A DNA stretch of 64,000 nt from assembly GCA_023014365.1 (NCBI GenBank), contig JAEBUN010000002.1:1364001-1428000 (forward strand), read 5' to 3'. How positions within the stretch are numbered: the stretch's first letter is position 1; each line of letters begins with the position of its first letter. The position numbers were made by a program, and so were the translations under genes. This stretch comes from Lepiota brunneoincarnata (lineage: Eukaryota; Basidiomycota; Agaricomycetes; Agaricales; Agaricaceae). Below the pieces are notes generated by a model. It was given only the letters and a program-made list of their open reading frames with translations. It was not told the DNA's origin and did not search any database. Shown piece by piece: positions 12,414-24,573 of the stretch.

Positions 12414-13088
12414 TTAAGATTTCAGCATTACCCTTTCTTGTCTTGCATTTTTCGAGTACCTCCCATCTCTCGCATCGACATAACGGCCTACACCCAGATG
12501 CCAAGCTATCCGCGGGATCATCAGGGTAAGCCCGAGGAGGACAGTAGCCCATAGCATGGGACTCCAACTCGCCAAATCAAACTTCTGGTCACCCAAAGCC
12601 CACAGTGTCACGATGATGTGCAGAACATCCCCAATCAGGAGCGGGGTCATGAGCGCCCAGACAATCTTTTCTTGAAGGGGAAGATTGTCATGGAGGTGTT
12701 TGCGGACGGTAGTGAAGACAACACAGTTGATGAGCCCTACAAGGGCACAGACGTGGGCGAGCTGGATAGTAGTGACGAGTGTTGCACGGGGGAGTGTCTC
12801 GGGTGGGGAGATTCCCGTTGGCCATGGAGCTTGAGAGTTGTGTGTCTATTGTTATGGTGAGACCAATATATGAATGAATGAAAGGTGCGGGGTTAAGAGA
12901 TTGTGATAATGAGTCTTACAGTTGCTGGATCGCTGGAACGAGGTTTGACGTCGGAAACACCAACATACATCCGATTGTTCAAAAAGCACGTACCATAAGG
13001 TGCCCAGAAACCCGAGGGTGGTTAAAAAGGGTTCGTACGCGGCAAACAAAAAGTAATACAAGTCGGGGAGGGCAGAGGTAGGCGGCAT
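12414..13088 (-). CDS. small polytopic membrane protein, DUF7704-like
   Basis: An N-terminal exon from ATG at 13088 encodes MPPTSALPDLYYFLFAAYEP plus a hydrophobic stretch, TTLGFLGTLW. A long downstream exon (about 12850-12414) reads PWPTGISPPETLPRATLVTT, then LAHVCALVGLINCVVFTTV, ALMTPLLIGDVLHIIVTLWA and MLWATVLLGLTLMIPRIAWH. Four hydrophobic segments of about 20 residues point to a four-helix integral membrane protein of about 180 residues. That is the size and pattern of the fungal DUF7704 family, which has no known function. The splice between the exons is uncertain. One GT-AG intron from GTATGT near 12951 to the acceptor near 12858 keeps the frame, but a short extra exon is possible. Confidence 0.6.
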
Positions 13089-13956
13089 GGATGCATGCGG
13101 GAGTAGATAAAGAGGACGTATGAAGGTAGGAGAGAAAAGCGAGTAACGAGGGTGATGGAAGACCGTCCAATGGAGCTTCTTGGTGCCGACTAGAGGCTGA
13201 ATGTGAAGTCGATACTTATGAAATGGTGGCGGGGTCCAAATTCAAGTAGGGACTTGAAATTGAGAGGGTTCCCTCATAAAGACTAGAGCGCAAGTGTGGG
13301 GATTCTCTCGCAATCCGTGATCCGTGATCACAGGCGTGGGTACATGCCATGGGCGTCTTTCATCGACCAGCCCTGAACAGCCCTGAATCTTTGTTTTCTT
13401 TTTTCCTAGTTGTTATTATTCCTTCAGGTCCATCGAAAACCAAGGCTGGCGAGCAGAATGCCCGACTTCGTACAGCCTAATGGCGAGGATCAAGACGATT
13501 CTGCAACACGTAGATGAAAGACTTAATGTCTGCTGGTTCAGTGGAGGAGAAATGTCGCCACATACCAGATGGACTTCGCTTCTTTCTGACATGTTTTCTT
13601 TTTTTCACTCGCTGAATTGATCTCTTGTTCGGTTGGGAATCTTGAGCTGGTTTGGTTCTATCAGACCCTTGAATGTTCTTATCATAGCGTCCTAATCAGT
13701 TGGTCTTCACCTCGTTGCAAGTTCATATCCCACACACGCCCATCTCCGCCCAGATAACGGTAGTGTGAGAGTGTGTGTGCCGCTCGTAATCCTGATTACT
13801 GTGCGCCGACATGAGAGGTATGATATGTCAACATGACACGACATTCGTGGTTGTCATTGGCTTTTTCCGCAGAATGGCCGAGTCATCTTCCTCTTGGAGA
13901 GCAAATCTAAAAGTAGATCCACGTAACTCTTCAAGTTCTCACGCAGAAGCTCCGCC
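13089..13956. other. divergent intergenic region
   Basis: About 870 bases lie between divergently transcribed genes and should carry both promoters. Pyrimidine-rich tracts occur near 13390-13420 and 13590-13620, and a GTGTGAGAGTGTGTGTG run near 13760. No open frame with family likeness was found. Confidence 0.45.
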
Positions 13957-15161
13957 ATGTCTCCCGACACCAGCAGCCACCGTCCCCCGCTAGGGGATTT
14001 AGACGCAGAGCAAATAGATAGACCACCTGCAGTGGGCGACGAAATTAAACCCTGGAAAACCTACCCCCCTCTCTCCTTCCCTGTTTTAATTCTTCTCATA
14101 CCAGCGTCCATCTTGGGCACCCTCGCACGCTTGGGCTTGGTGGCGCTGGCTTCTTATGATGAAGAATCTATATTTCCTCTCGCCTATCCTCAAGCTGTTG
14201 GATGCCTGGTCATGGGCTTTGCGTTGAGATTAAAGGAGCCAATAGGACAATTGTGCGTGCGGTCCAGTAGTAGTTCTAGTCCATTTGTATTGAAATATCT
14301 CAGCTATGGACCATTCTATACAGCTCTGACTACAGGTATGTCCTCGAGCGGCAGAAATAGACAATTCTCTCAATGACAAGAAGGCTTTTGTGGATCACTG
14401 ACGACCTTCTCGGGCTGGCAACTTGACACCTTCAATTCCTGGATCAATGCGGGAAGCTTCCAGCGCGGTGGCTTTCATAGCGTCCGTATCTTTTATCCTT
14501 GATGGATCAACTTTTGCTTAATGGTTTCTAGTTCATAGACGGTGTCGGAAAATCCGTCTTCACGTTGTCACTTTCTCTAGCGTCGGTTTCGTTTGGATAC
14601 CGTGTCGCTCATTTGCTCGCACCATCTCTCCCATTACCGAGATTCCCCAGCAAACCCGTCCGGTATTCCTTGTACACAATCTCGGTGTGCATGTATGCTG
14701 CTGTCTTCCCAGTCTATTTCAAGATGTACCCTCGTTTTCGTCATCGAGCTACCGCATCGCTTCTATTTGCATATCCGGGTGCATTGACTCGGTATCTGCT
14801 CTCGATATACCTGAATCCGCGCATTCAGGGATTACCGCTGGGTACATTGGTCGCCAACTCGACTGGGACTGCCTTGTTGGCAGCATTTCATGTATTGCAA
14901 AGCATACAGAACCCTGTGTCACCAGCTACTTGCTCACTCCTGCGAGGATTAGTAGATGGGTATTGCGGGTGCCTCACCACGGTCAGTACGTTCGCTGCCG
15001 AGTTGCGAGATCTCGAAGGATGGAGATCGGTCCGTTACGGCCTAGTCAGCTGGGTTATAGGACAACTGCTATTGCTGGTCATTGTAGGCCCATCGATGTG
15101 GGTAGGTCATGCAGCAAAGGAGGTAACATGTAGGTACATGTACGATAGGATAATAGAGTGA
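13957..15161 (+). CDS. FEX1: fluoride export protein (dual CrcB-like domains)
   Basis: Plasma-membrane fluoride channel that protects fungi from environmental F-. Exons 13957-14335, 14384-14481 and 14532-15161 give 368 residues, close to the ~375 of yeast FEX. Two CrcB/Fluc repeats are fused in one chain, as in all fungal FEX proteins. The first has SILGTLARLGLVAL and, across the first splice, GFCGSLTTFSGW. The second has LVANSTGTALLAAFHVLQ and DGYCGCLTTVSTFAAEL. These carry the conserved Asn and the GxCGxLTTxSxW/F signature lining the pores and the central Na+ site. About nine hydrophobic segments are visible. The CK2 beta gene begins only 99 bases after the stop. Confidence 0.93.
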
Positions 15162-15260
15162 GGAGTGGATATCCACGAGATCGATCGGAGTTTAGAAAGC
15201 AGAACTGTGCAGCTTGAACACCTTTATCGACGATTAAGACGGCGACTGGCTGACTGCCTG

Positions 15261-17045
15261 ATGGCTTCGCGACAGCCCTTGGCATCAGACATGTCACAAC
15301 CGACAATGGATGACGAGGAACAGGTCAGCGCACCTGGCGAGGGGGATGAGATCATGGAGGAACCCGAAGAGCAAGAAGATGGCTACAGTGCGTGTCAATT
15401 TATCACTTTACTCAATTTATCGCCTCCTTGTTGTTTGTCTTCATTCATCTTTCATTCCATCTAACTCCATCTGCTCGGTGTTGGATCTGATAATGAGTGG
15501 TTCTCCAGCATCCTCCACCCCAACCTCGACGTTGACCTGGATCAGCTGGTTTTGTTCTCTACCCGGACACGAGTACTTTTGCGAAGTCAGCGAGGAGTTC
15601 ATCGAAGATGACTTTAATCTAACTGGCCTCAACAATATGGTGCCATTCTGGAAGGAGGCTATGGAGATGGTGCTGGATGTCGAACCAGGTGTGGGTTCTC
15701 TATCCTCCTCTCATTCCTTCGCTCCTTGGGCGCGTGTAATGACCTCCCCACGGCTCTCTCAGATGAGGATAACTCCAAAATTCCAGATGTCTCTATCGTA
15801 GAGTCATCTGCCGAAATGCTGTATGGGCTCGTACACCAGCGCTTCATCCTCACTCGCGCTGGGCTCCAAGCGATGGTAAATGCAACCCCTGACTGAGGCA
15901 TCTTGACTACGAGGCTCACTGCTATCCCAGCTCGAGAAATACGAAGGTGGTGTGTTCGGAATTTGCCCACGCGTGTACTGCATGGGTACTAGTGTCGTAC
16001 CCTGCGGTCGCTCGGACATACCAGGACTCGACACCGTCAAATTATTCTGCCCGAACTGCAATGATATATACGTACCCCCAAGCAGCCGTTTCCAAGGAGT
16101 GGATGGTCAGTATCTTCCCCCTCCCCCCTCTCCCCTCTCCCCTCTCCCCTCTGTCGGACCTCGTGGCATACACACAGCTGCAGTCACGCGTGGGTTCCAC
16201 TTAACATCCTTCTTTCTGACACTGCCCTGAATTAGGGGCGTTCTTTGGGACGACCTTCCCCCACTTGTTCTTCCAAACTTATCGCGAATTGGCCCCGGCG
16301 CCATTCTGGAGACCCCCTCAAGCGAGTGATTCCCAGGCTTCTCCGCGCAGCTCCCAAGGCAGTAACCCACGTTCATCGCCGTTTGTGAACCCTAATCCGA
16401 ATGGTGGCCAGAAGCGTGCTGCAGGGTATGTGTATGTGCCGCGGATCTACGGGTTTAAAGTGAGCGAGAGGGCAAAGAGTGGGCCGAGGATGCAGTGGTT
16501 GAGGTTGAGGCCTGAGGATCCTGAGGGTTTGGATGCAGTTGACTGGAGGGGGAGGTGGATAGACGATGACGATGATTATGAGGATGATTTGGAGGAGGAT
16601 GTAGATAGGCCGATGGAGGACTTCGATCCGGTGTGTTCATGCTTCTTTGACATTTACTACAAGAATTCATATATACACACAGGACGCAATGGACGGGGAC
16701 GACGATGAAGAGGAGGAGGAAGAGGAAGAGGAAGGGGGTAGTACTCGAGGGCAGGGACAGAAACATTCCTTGATACCGCCTTCGCCAAGTGTGAGTTCTG
16801 CACGAACCTTCACCGACTTCGCATGGAGTGCCACACACACCTCGGGAAAAGAGCCCCATCTCTCCAGCACAATATACAACATCGCCTGTGCAATCGAACA
16901 ACAGTGCAAGTGGCTTGCGGGTTGTGAGACAATGGGTTCCAAGGGCAGAGGTTTGGGCTGGGGCGACCCAATGACTCTACGCAGGATATGCAGTCATTTT
17001 TTGATCATTTTTTTTTCTTTTCTCTACAGCAATTATATCCTCTAG
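15261..17045 (+). CDS. CKB1: casein kinase 2 regulatory subunit beta
   Basis: Regulatory beta subunit that assembles and targets the CK2 Ser/Thr kinase tetramer. Exons are 15261-15387, 15509-15688, 15763-15875, 15931-16105, 16236-16630 and 16683-17045. The family core is plain: TWISWFCSLPGHEYFCEV, EEFIEDDFNLTGLN, VESSAEMLYGLVHQRFILT, the zinc module CPRVYC..CPNC with its four Cys, and SRFQGVDGAFFGTTFPHLFF. The N-terminus is acidic (autophosphorylation type). The C-terminal extension of more than 150 residues is unusual: after GYVYVPRIYGFKVSERA come Asp/Glu runs. The last exon may be spliced again after 16794 (GTGAGT), so the stop at 17045 is uncertain. ATG 15261 was chosen because frames upstream lack an ATG. 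Confidence 0.92.
16111..16153. repeat. pyrimidine microsatellite (CCCCTCT)n inside CK2 beta intron 4
   Basis: A run of C/T units repeating CCCCTCTC about five times sits within the intron that separates the zinc-module exon from the next exon. It extends the polypyrimidine context and is likely to vary in length between strains. Confidence 0.8.
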
Positions 17046-17203
17046 TTCTGATAAGATAAGATAATCTTAGATTACCGTCATCGTGTGACTTATTTGAAAG
17101 AACTGTACAGGATTGAGCCACCGCCTTTGTGTTACACGTGATCCAAAAGCAATCTGCCAAGGCGGACTCGACGCAACTGACCACCTCATCAAGACACGCA
17201 AAA

Positions 17204-17708
17204 ATGGTTCGCAGCAGTAAGTGCTCTCTGTTTATCGTGGCATAAAGAGGAACATTGCTGATGGAGTTCGATTTGTCCTGATTCGCTTGCAACTCATTCT
17301 GTCATTCAGATCTTCGTTATGGGCTCAATGCTGGACACCCTACAACCTCCATCCCCAAAGCCCACCGCCCCAGCCAACGTAAGGGTGTACAGTCGACCAA
17401 GACCAAATTCGTACGGTCTGTAATTCGGGAAGTGGCCGGATTTTCTGCATACGAGCGTCGAGTGCTGGAATTGTTGAGGAACTCCAAGGTCCTTTATGAA
17501 GCGTCAGTTAAGGGACTGCTGACTGACTCGTTGTGGTCTTAACAGGATAAGAAGGCCAGGAAATTGACAAAGAAGAGGGTATGTGTTTATGCTGTTAGCG
17601 ATAGGATCATGTTTAATCACGCTCGTGTAGCTCGGGACACTTCTCCGCTCGAAACGCAAGTTGGAGGAGCTATCCACCGTTATCCAGGAAAGCAGGAGGG
17701 CACACTAA
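17204..17708 (+). CDS. RPL36: 60S ribosomal protein eL36
   Basis: Exons 17204-17216, 17310-17488, 17546-17578 and 17631-17708 encode exactly 100 residues, the usual eL36 length. The chain reads MVRSNLRYGLNAGH, then KTKFVRSVIREVAGFSAYER, RVLELLRNSKDKKARK and LTKKRLGTLLRSKRKLEEL, ending ESRRAH. eL36 is a basic protein of the large subunit near the polypeptide exit region. The first coding exon is 13 nt, a common layout for fungal ribosomal protein genes in which the first intron sits just after the start. All four borders are GT-AG and keep the frame. The TTT-rich 5' region and short spacing to CK2 beta suggest a compact promoter. Confidence 0.95.
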
Positions 17709-18186
17709 AAATGGGAGATTGACGCTGTACTGTTACACTCTTGTTCACCCTGGCCCGTGTTGCTCGGTTGTTAGAGATAATGATCACCCCTTTTCCTTTT
17801 ACTCAGCAACACCCCGTGATACGCTATTACTAGCTGTGCTGTAAACCCAAACAAGGCTCGCCCATTCCGTGGGCGGTATCCCTTTACTACCGATACCTGA
17901 GGTAGTCTATGTGTGATATCTTTATTAGTCCGAGTACAGAATTGCCACGGAGCATACATTGGCAGAGTCGGTGGTCATGGAATGAACAGCAGAGCAGCAA
18001 AGCTGTTGGGAGTAAATAGCCACAGGAATTGAATGGATAATGGGGATAAAGTGGTGTGATGTTTAAGGCTCGCTTAGTCATATCTGCTGAGTGTAAGCTC
18101 TGTTTTGATGGGGCAGCCGATGAGCCTCGTGAGTGCTCGCTCAATTTCCCGCTTATTATTTCTGGCTTGCTCTTTTTTATCTGGCC

Positions 18187-19748
18187 ATGTCCTCCATTCT
18201 CTCTCCTCCTCCTCCTCCTCCTCCTCTCTCCCGCCATCATTCCTCCTCTCTCCAGCCCTACCATTCCCTTGGTCGTCGTCGCTCCTCCTCCTGCCTCCAG
18301 TCAGAGGACACATCACCCGCGTCCCCCACGCCCATGCCATCCCCTGCGCCCGCAGTCGCCCTGCCAGATTCACCCAGAGATTCGATGCTTGTGGTCGTAG
18401 CCTCCCGTCTTCTTCAATGGCTGCATCTCCAGCCCGAACACACCTTTGCATGGTCCAATCCGTCAACCCCGCGGTCCAGTGCAGATGAGCTCGTGCTCCC
18501 ACTCACTGCCTCCGCCCGGAAAACCTCCTTCAGTAGTGTGACCAGCGAAAAGCAGACTCGAATACAGCACTTTTCTTCTTCGGTACATACGGTTTTCTCC
18601 GTCCTCTGTGCACAACTCACCCTAACATTTCTCTTTTTTTTTCGCTTTCTTCAACTAGGTGCATGCTCCAATCGTGCTGGTGGTTTGTCTGCTACCAATA
18701 TCCACCATCCTTGTAATCTATTGTATGTCTACACTCCCCATCTCGCTCTCTTGGCCACGAACAATCGCGGACGTTGCTCAGCTGGGACGTGAGCTGACGG
18801 CATACACCCAATCGGGCATCTGGCCACTCTTGCACGTCATGGGCGTCATGGCCATATCCGCGGTTTGGAAACACGCGTGGTCTGTTCCGGGCAGCGTTAT
18901 CTGGGTGCGTGTCTGACTCTGTTATGAGTTCCTGCTTCCGTTCTGAACGTACATCACAGAATGTGCTGGCCGGAGCGCTTTTCTCACCCGCCCTCGCGAC
19001 ACTGTTCCTTACCACCCTTACCACCATTGGCTCCGCGTGTGCTACACTCCTTTCGACACCTCTCGCTCCATTCTTGACGTACCTCTTCCCTCGTGCTCTC
19101 AACATGACGCGGGCCGCCCTCAGTGGTGATTCAGAACTCGATCAGGATCCACCCTGCACCGATCCCTCCAAAAGCAGGTCGCCTGCGTGGGTGCGACTGT
19201 CCATTCTGCGGCTCATTGGCGTTGTACCATGGTCGGGCATCAATATTGCCTGTGGTGTGTGCGGTGTCGCGCTGAGCGACTGTATGCTGGGTAGCTTCAT
19301 CGGATGTTTGCCCTGGACCGCCGTCACGTGCCAGGTAAGTCTTAGACCCGCGTCGACACGGGTCTGTTATTTTTGTAACGCGTCAGACTAACGCACCTGA
19401 CGTCAGATTGGTGATATTCTGCAATCTGTGGCATCTACCCCTTCTCCCACCCCAGACTCCATCTCCTCTCTCCTCATGTCACCTCGCATCATCTTCAAGC
19501 TTATCTTCCTCTCCTTCCTCTCTCTTGCTCCTATCCTTGGCCGTGACCGTCTCCGCACCATGATTTCCCCCTCGACTACCTCCCTTCACATGGCGATTCC
19601 TCCCGACGACAAACGCACTTCCCGCTGGAACTGGGTTCAGGATTGGCGCACCAAGATCCGCATGTCTCGATCACGTGAAAGGACACCTTCTACTGAACTC
19701 AACATCTTGATTCAGGAGAAGCGCGCACATGACCAGCTACCCTCGTGA
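18187..19748 (+). CDS. VTT-domain (SNARE-associated/TMEM41-type) membrane protein
   Basis: Exons 18187-18582, 18659-18904, 18960-19334 and 19407-19748 give 452 residues. The first ~130 residues are a Pro/Ser-rich cytosolic tail with a proline run. A membrane segment follows (IVLVVCLLPISTILVIY), then the VTT core: AWSVPGSVIWNVLAGALFSP, ATLFLTTLTTIGSACATLLS, LRLIGVVPWSGINIACG and LGSFIGCLPWTAVTCQIGDI. The PGS...AGALF and VPW..IN...G elements are the re-entrant-loop signatures shared with DedA, Tvp38 and TMEM41B. These proteins sit in Golgi/ER membranes; the TMEM41/VMP1 branch scrambles phospholipids. The product could be Tvp38-like or TMEM41-like. The basic C-terminal tail (KIRMSRSRER) is likely cytosolic. 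Confidence 0.85.
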
Positions 19749-20392
19749 CCATGCCTATTCACAGCGCTATCTTTATTTATTATTACGACCATACTTGCAC
19801 ATTCATTCTTCTGTCCGGGAAGACCAGTGCATATTTTTCTAGTGCTCTTTTCCCATTTCGCCGCCGACACCAACGCACACCACTTTATTCATCATAATGA
19901 CCTTAATGATCAATCCATCTGACCTCACTTCTCCACGGAACTTCATAGTTTCCTAGGTCCCACGACTCACCCAGTTTCTGCCTGTATCTAATATTTATTT
20001 CCTTCACCTTCACCTCCCGTTTTCTCCCTGTTAAGCATTTTGGTTATATGTAGTTCTCTAATTCCTCGTGGGGTAGAACTTCAGAGTTTTCCGACGCTAG
20101 TACTGTACATGGGAAGTATTACTAGGTTCTCTATGCAATAAGCTGTCCTGTAAGTGGTATACCCCTTGCCATTCGGAATCTGAGCTAAGAGCATGGTTAA
20201 CAAATGGGGATGATTGTAGTCCGATGCATAAGTACATTGCGGGCCAAAATAGGGTCTATGAGGTACGTTAGAAGGGTATGATAAAAACGATCGGGTCGAT
20301 AGTGATAGTGATTAGAAGCCTTTTTAAACTCCAAGCCTGTGAAGGGTTTGTATTTGATGCAAGTACACCAACGTAGGACGACTCACTTTCGT
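19749..20392. other. convergent 3' intergenic gap
   Basis: About 640 bases lie between convergent stop codons. They are pyrimidine-rich on the left and AT-rich on the right, with no coding signal seen. Confidence 0.5.
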
Positions 20393-22784
20393 TTGCTGTG
20401 TTCATAAACAACATATGATATTGACACTGCAGGAACAACCTAATTAAAATCAGTGTCAGCTCCAGCTTTCATGGAGGTCATCAGCAGAGTCGAAATGAGA
20501 CAAGCGAAGGCACCACGGATTTAAACATCCTCCGGCAAACAGGCACCAATGGCGATTCACAAACTCACTTTAGCCAACGTGGGGAACAGACCACGATAAA
20601 ACCCTCTCCAGCCGTCCCTCTCCCATGTTTTTACCGTCACATCCCATACACCGGTGTATCGCTGCGGATGGCCTGGTGACCCAGATGCCTGAAGCCGCGT
20701 GCGTACGAGGTTGAGAGGATATACGCTCGTAGCACCTACGCTGCCCGATACACTACCAAAGGCGAGGAGGGCCAACACCCCAGGCTCCTCCTTGCCTGTT
20801 GACTGTACGTAAGCAAGCTTGAGAGCTTCGAATGTGCTCATGTCGATCGCGGAGTACCTGTAACGGTGAAAAATCATATTAGTGGGCCCGGCAATGAGCA
20901 CGCCGTGGTGGACATACGGGAAGACTCCAACTAAACCAACCTATCGAAAGAAGTTAAATGACGCGTAATCATCATCATGACGACAAAGCGCTTACTGTCA
21001 GGCCACGGTAGTACGCACGAAAACCACCCAGGGAGTACAAGTGCCGCATGGCTTGAATAAAGGTTCGTCTGTTGCCAGCGTTGCTCATCATTTGTGTCTA
21101 GGATCATTCATGGGCCTTGGTTTACCGCGGAGGGTCGATCGTTGAGAGTTACCTTAAGGGTTTCCAGGGGATATATACCTATAGGTACAGCGGTAAGCTC
21201 GGACATCATGAGAAGGAAGGTCATTCACGGACTTAATTGGCTGCTAATTCCTCCAAATCCACCGGATAGAAACCGGCTTACGCTGCTGATTTCCCTCGGA
21301 TCTTCAACGTGGTCCCAATACTTGGCAAACGCACGTTTCTGAAACACAAAATAAGGACACGCAAAATAGTTAGTTCCTGATCACATGGACTTGCCGCAGA
21401 TTCATAGGCGAAAAAACTTGATCGCAGACTCTGGGAAAATCTTTGCTACCGATAACCCATTACCTGTCCAGAACGCCAAAATGCCGCCTTCCGAATATAT
21501 ACGCGCAACAGCACCGGTAATAGTTTTTACACCGCCAACCCCACCTGTCTTGCCACCTGCCGGCGTCCCACACAGGTCAGGCGATCTGGTAATCAAAAAT
21601 ACCTTCAGTCGATCGAACGGTGCGGTACAAGAACGTGAAACTGATCAAACGTTTCAACTTGGGGGCATTCAAAGAGAAAAAGGCCGTGCTAGAAGCTCAC
21701 CTGCACCCGCAATACCCCCAGCAAGGAGAAACCGAAGGGAGGTATGCCGTTCAAGAAAACTTTGGTGATCCTCATCTTCATCCTCGAGATACTCAACATC
21801 ATCATCCTCACTTTCATCAGATGATGAACGTTGGTGAGGTCCTGCAGTAGCAGCCCGACCAATAGCGCCTGTATTTGTGCTCCTGTGTAACATAGAATCT
21901 GGTGGTTTATCTTCAGCACTGAGGCTAACGTCTCCTGACAAACAAGGCCACGTCAGGTAAGAAAATGCGGGTATAAAATGCTCGCCAACCCTCCATCGTA
22001 ACTCGAGCAGGTCCGCGACCATCATCTCCCATAAACCTTGCAACTTCATAATATCTATAAATTTCCTCTGGAGAGGCTTTTCGAGGTAGAAGAAGCAAGA
22101 AATCCCGGAACTCGGCAAAAGTTATGTGTCGCGAATGAGGTGACGCAGCAAGGGTTGACATGAATTCTGAGAGGGCATCCGGAGACACTCGAATTCCTGA
22201 GAGACGTCGAGATTAAGCGGTCTTAATCCGCATAGGCATCTTAACTATACCCACCGGATCTCTGCAGTGCTAAACGGAGTTCCTCTGCATCCAATTGTCC
22301 GTTCCTGTCCAAATCGAGTTCGTCATAGAAAATATGCCAAAGCTCTTGGGCAGGGGTTCAACACAGACAAATTAGCGACAGACGTGGAGAAGAACATACC
22401 AACTTCCTTTGCTTTTGCATATTCCTTGAACTCCTCCCAACCAATTCGCTGAGCTTTCCCTCTACCTTTTGTGTGTTTGCAATGGACTAACAATTCATCA
22501 TCATACTTCGCCCGTAGAGACTCGGCTTTTTCATATGTCAGGCCATCCGGCCCGAGTGGTTTTGGAGTATTCTCATCAACAGGATGATGACTTGGCTGTG
22601 GTAGGGGCGGCAAGCGATTCCAAAGAGCCAGCAGACGTCGCCTCCTATTTTCCTTTCCCTCGACTGCTCGAAATTCTGCCAGACTATGTGGCTGGTGTGA
22701 TAGATGTGATAGGTCTTGGGTACCCGACCGCTTTTTCTCCTGCCCAGCCTGGATTTTTGCCCTGTTTAATGTAGGTGATGACAT
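20393..22784 (-). CDS. SAL1: Ca2+-dependent mitochondrial carrier (SCaMC/Sal1 type)
   Basis: Inner-membrane carrier with an N-terminal EF-hand regulatory half, as in the ATP-Mg/Pi carriers Sal1 and SCaMC. The start is ATG at 22784. The regulatory half includes LWHIFYDELDLDRNGQLDAE, a canonical EF-hand loop with Asp, Asp, Asn, Gln and Glu ligand positions, then ITFAEFRDFLLLLPRKA. An acidic linker (DEDEDH) leads into three carrier repeats. Signature motifs are TAPFDRLKVFL in repeat 1, VYPLETLKT in repeat 2 and VYPLNLVRTRLQASG in repeat 3, plus GGIAGAVSRT and FWTGNGLSVAKIFPESAIKF. The last exon, after the intron ending near 20447, reads VPAVSISYVVYEHSKRK and stops at 20393. There are roughly ten introns; not all borders were fixed. 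Substrate is inferred from the architecture. Confidence 0.9.
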
Positions 22785-23060
22785 CGTGCAAGTAGATGGG
22801 AGGGTTGTATGACACGATCAGTTGCTCTAGAGTGTGAAGCCTTGGCAAGATTGTGCAGGCGAGAAAAAAGTGAAGGGCAGGGAAATGAGAGAGCCCTGCT
22901 CTCAGAGGGACATTCTCGAAGGCAGTGGTACGCTCTGACGGGAAACTGGAGTTGCCGTCAACGGAGTGAACTGATGTTTGCCCCTGCTTGTCTTGCAATA
23001 ACCAATGATACTTATGCTACAATAACTATACATGCACCAGGTTCCAGCCTTCTTTTTCTT

Positions 23061-24573
23061 TCAGCGACAGCAACCTAACAATACATTTTTGCTCCGTGCC
23101 CTTAGAGATGCAACCCACACCCCCATCTTGTCCCAGAAAGACGGGGTGATCCCTTCAAAGCCATCCCCCACCATCTGCATGCCTGCACCCCTACCCTCCT
23201 TATGGGAAACTGTCGGAAGGACTGGGAAACTCGGAAACCCATCAGTCGTCGCAACGTACGTCATGCCGCCAGACCAAGCCATTGATCTCTCAGAAACACC
23301 CAAAGAGAGCTGCGTTCTTTCCGTCCTGCACGACGGGCTCGACCCCAGGGATTCTGCACGAATAGCCCTCGACGAACGCGGCCCATAAAACTGGTGTCTT
23401 TCTAGATATGCCTCCTGTGAAGGTGCAGAATCATGTAGGTGCGACCCAGCCCTATCCTGATCCTTGTATAGAACTGCAGAACTATATCCCTTGCTATATC
23501 TGCGATTCTCCGTGTATCGTGGGGGCGTTGGGGGCCTATAAGACTGTCGGGGAACAATGATCGGGCTTTCTCCTCTTGCGAAGACCGCCGCCTCACACAT
23601 CTGGGTCATTCCATGGCGCTGGCGACTGCGTTGGCTAGGCGAGCGATGGGTCAGCCCTCCAACATAAGAGGCGATGGTGTTTTCCGAATCAGAGTAATGG
23701 TGCAGCATGCCGGAAGAGGTGGCACCACTCTGCGATATTTGTCAGAATAGTGTCCTTGATATGAACCGCCAGTAGACTCACCTTTGATGACTGCCGACCC
23801 ACTGGAATATCAACGTTGGCTCTTGCGGCCGAAAGCAACGGCTTTGTTGTTGAAGTTTCCTCGATAACCGCAGGTGGTATTGTCGGCAAGGGCTTTTCCT
23901 GGACAACAGGGCGGTCGGCCTGTCCCTAGAAAAACATGCATAAGCGACACCGATATGGATATGCCCAGAAAGTTTACCTTATCCGCGAGAAAGGACGGGA
24001 AAATAGGCCCCATTGCAGGTGACGTCGGCGGGGAAGGGACATACACCGGGGCAGGTTTGCGGTAGCTCATATCTCGACGCATTTCAGCTGAAGAAAGAGG
24101 AGAGGACCAGAGCCTTAAGGTGCGAGGGAATATTTTGACTATTTTCCCTGGAATCCGGCAGGTCAGACAAAGGATTGTCCTGACCAGCGGTGTTTTTATT
24201 GGTGTAATAGGGCTTTATAATCGAGGCACGTTGCGACCACGCCCTGCCATGATTAATAGGGTTGTTGCCAATTGAGGGAGGGTCACGCCATGCTGTGGTG
24301 CAGCGCAGTAGAAACTCACCCAAAGGGCTGGCAACGTTCTTGTGCTGGACTGCCGGATGCTGTGGAGCTGCAGGTTGCCGAGGGTTGAACTTGAGACGAA
24401 GAATACGGAGCGCTGGTGGCTCATGATGCAAGAATGCTGTCCCCAAGTCCGGAGTTTCTGGTTGGAGAGTGGAAACAACGAGTTGTTTGAGGCGATGAGG
24501 ATTCTTGCTGAGCTGTACAGAATGAAAGCCAGCACCATTACAGGTACTGGGGATGGTAATCCCAACCCCTCAT
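23061..24573 (-). CDS. multi-exon orphan gene, Pro/Arg/Ser-rich
   Basis: The 3' part is firm: 24082-23978, 23925-23782 and 23729-23061, with canonical borders, starting MRRDMSYRKPAPVYVPSPPT and ending SLRARSKNVLLGCCR. An upstream coding stretch (about 24530-24140) in the same orientation reads HRLKQLVVSTLQPETPDLG, FLHHEPPALRILRLKFNPR and DNPLSDLPDSREN. It can be joined in frame to the 3' part through a weak GTCAAA donor at about 24142, so the true start is probably MRGWDYHPQ at 24573. The total would be near 440 residues. The N-terminal part looks folded; the rest is disordered. The Cys pair near the C-terminus could be lipidated, but nothing else shows this. I do not recognise the family. 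The gene is divergent from Argonaute. Confidence 0.6.

Noticed and set aside
12852..12960. 5-nt exon model for the DUF7704-like gene
   Set aside because: A single longer intron also keeps the frame and is simpler; recorded only as uncertainty in the feature.
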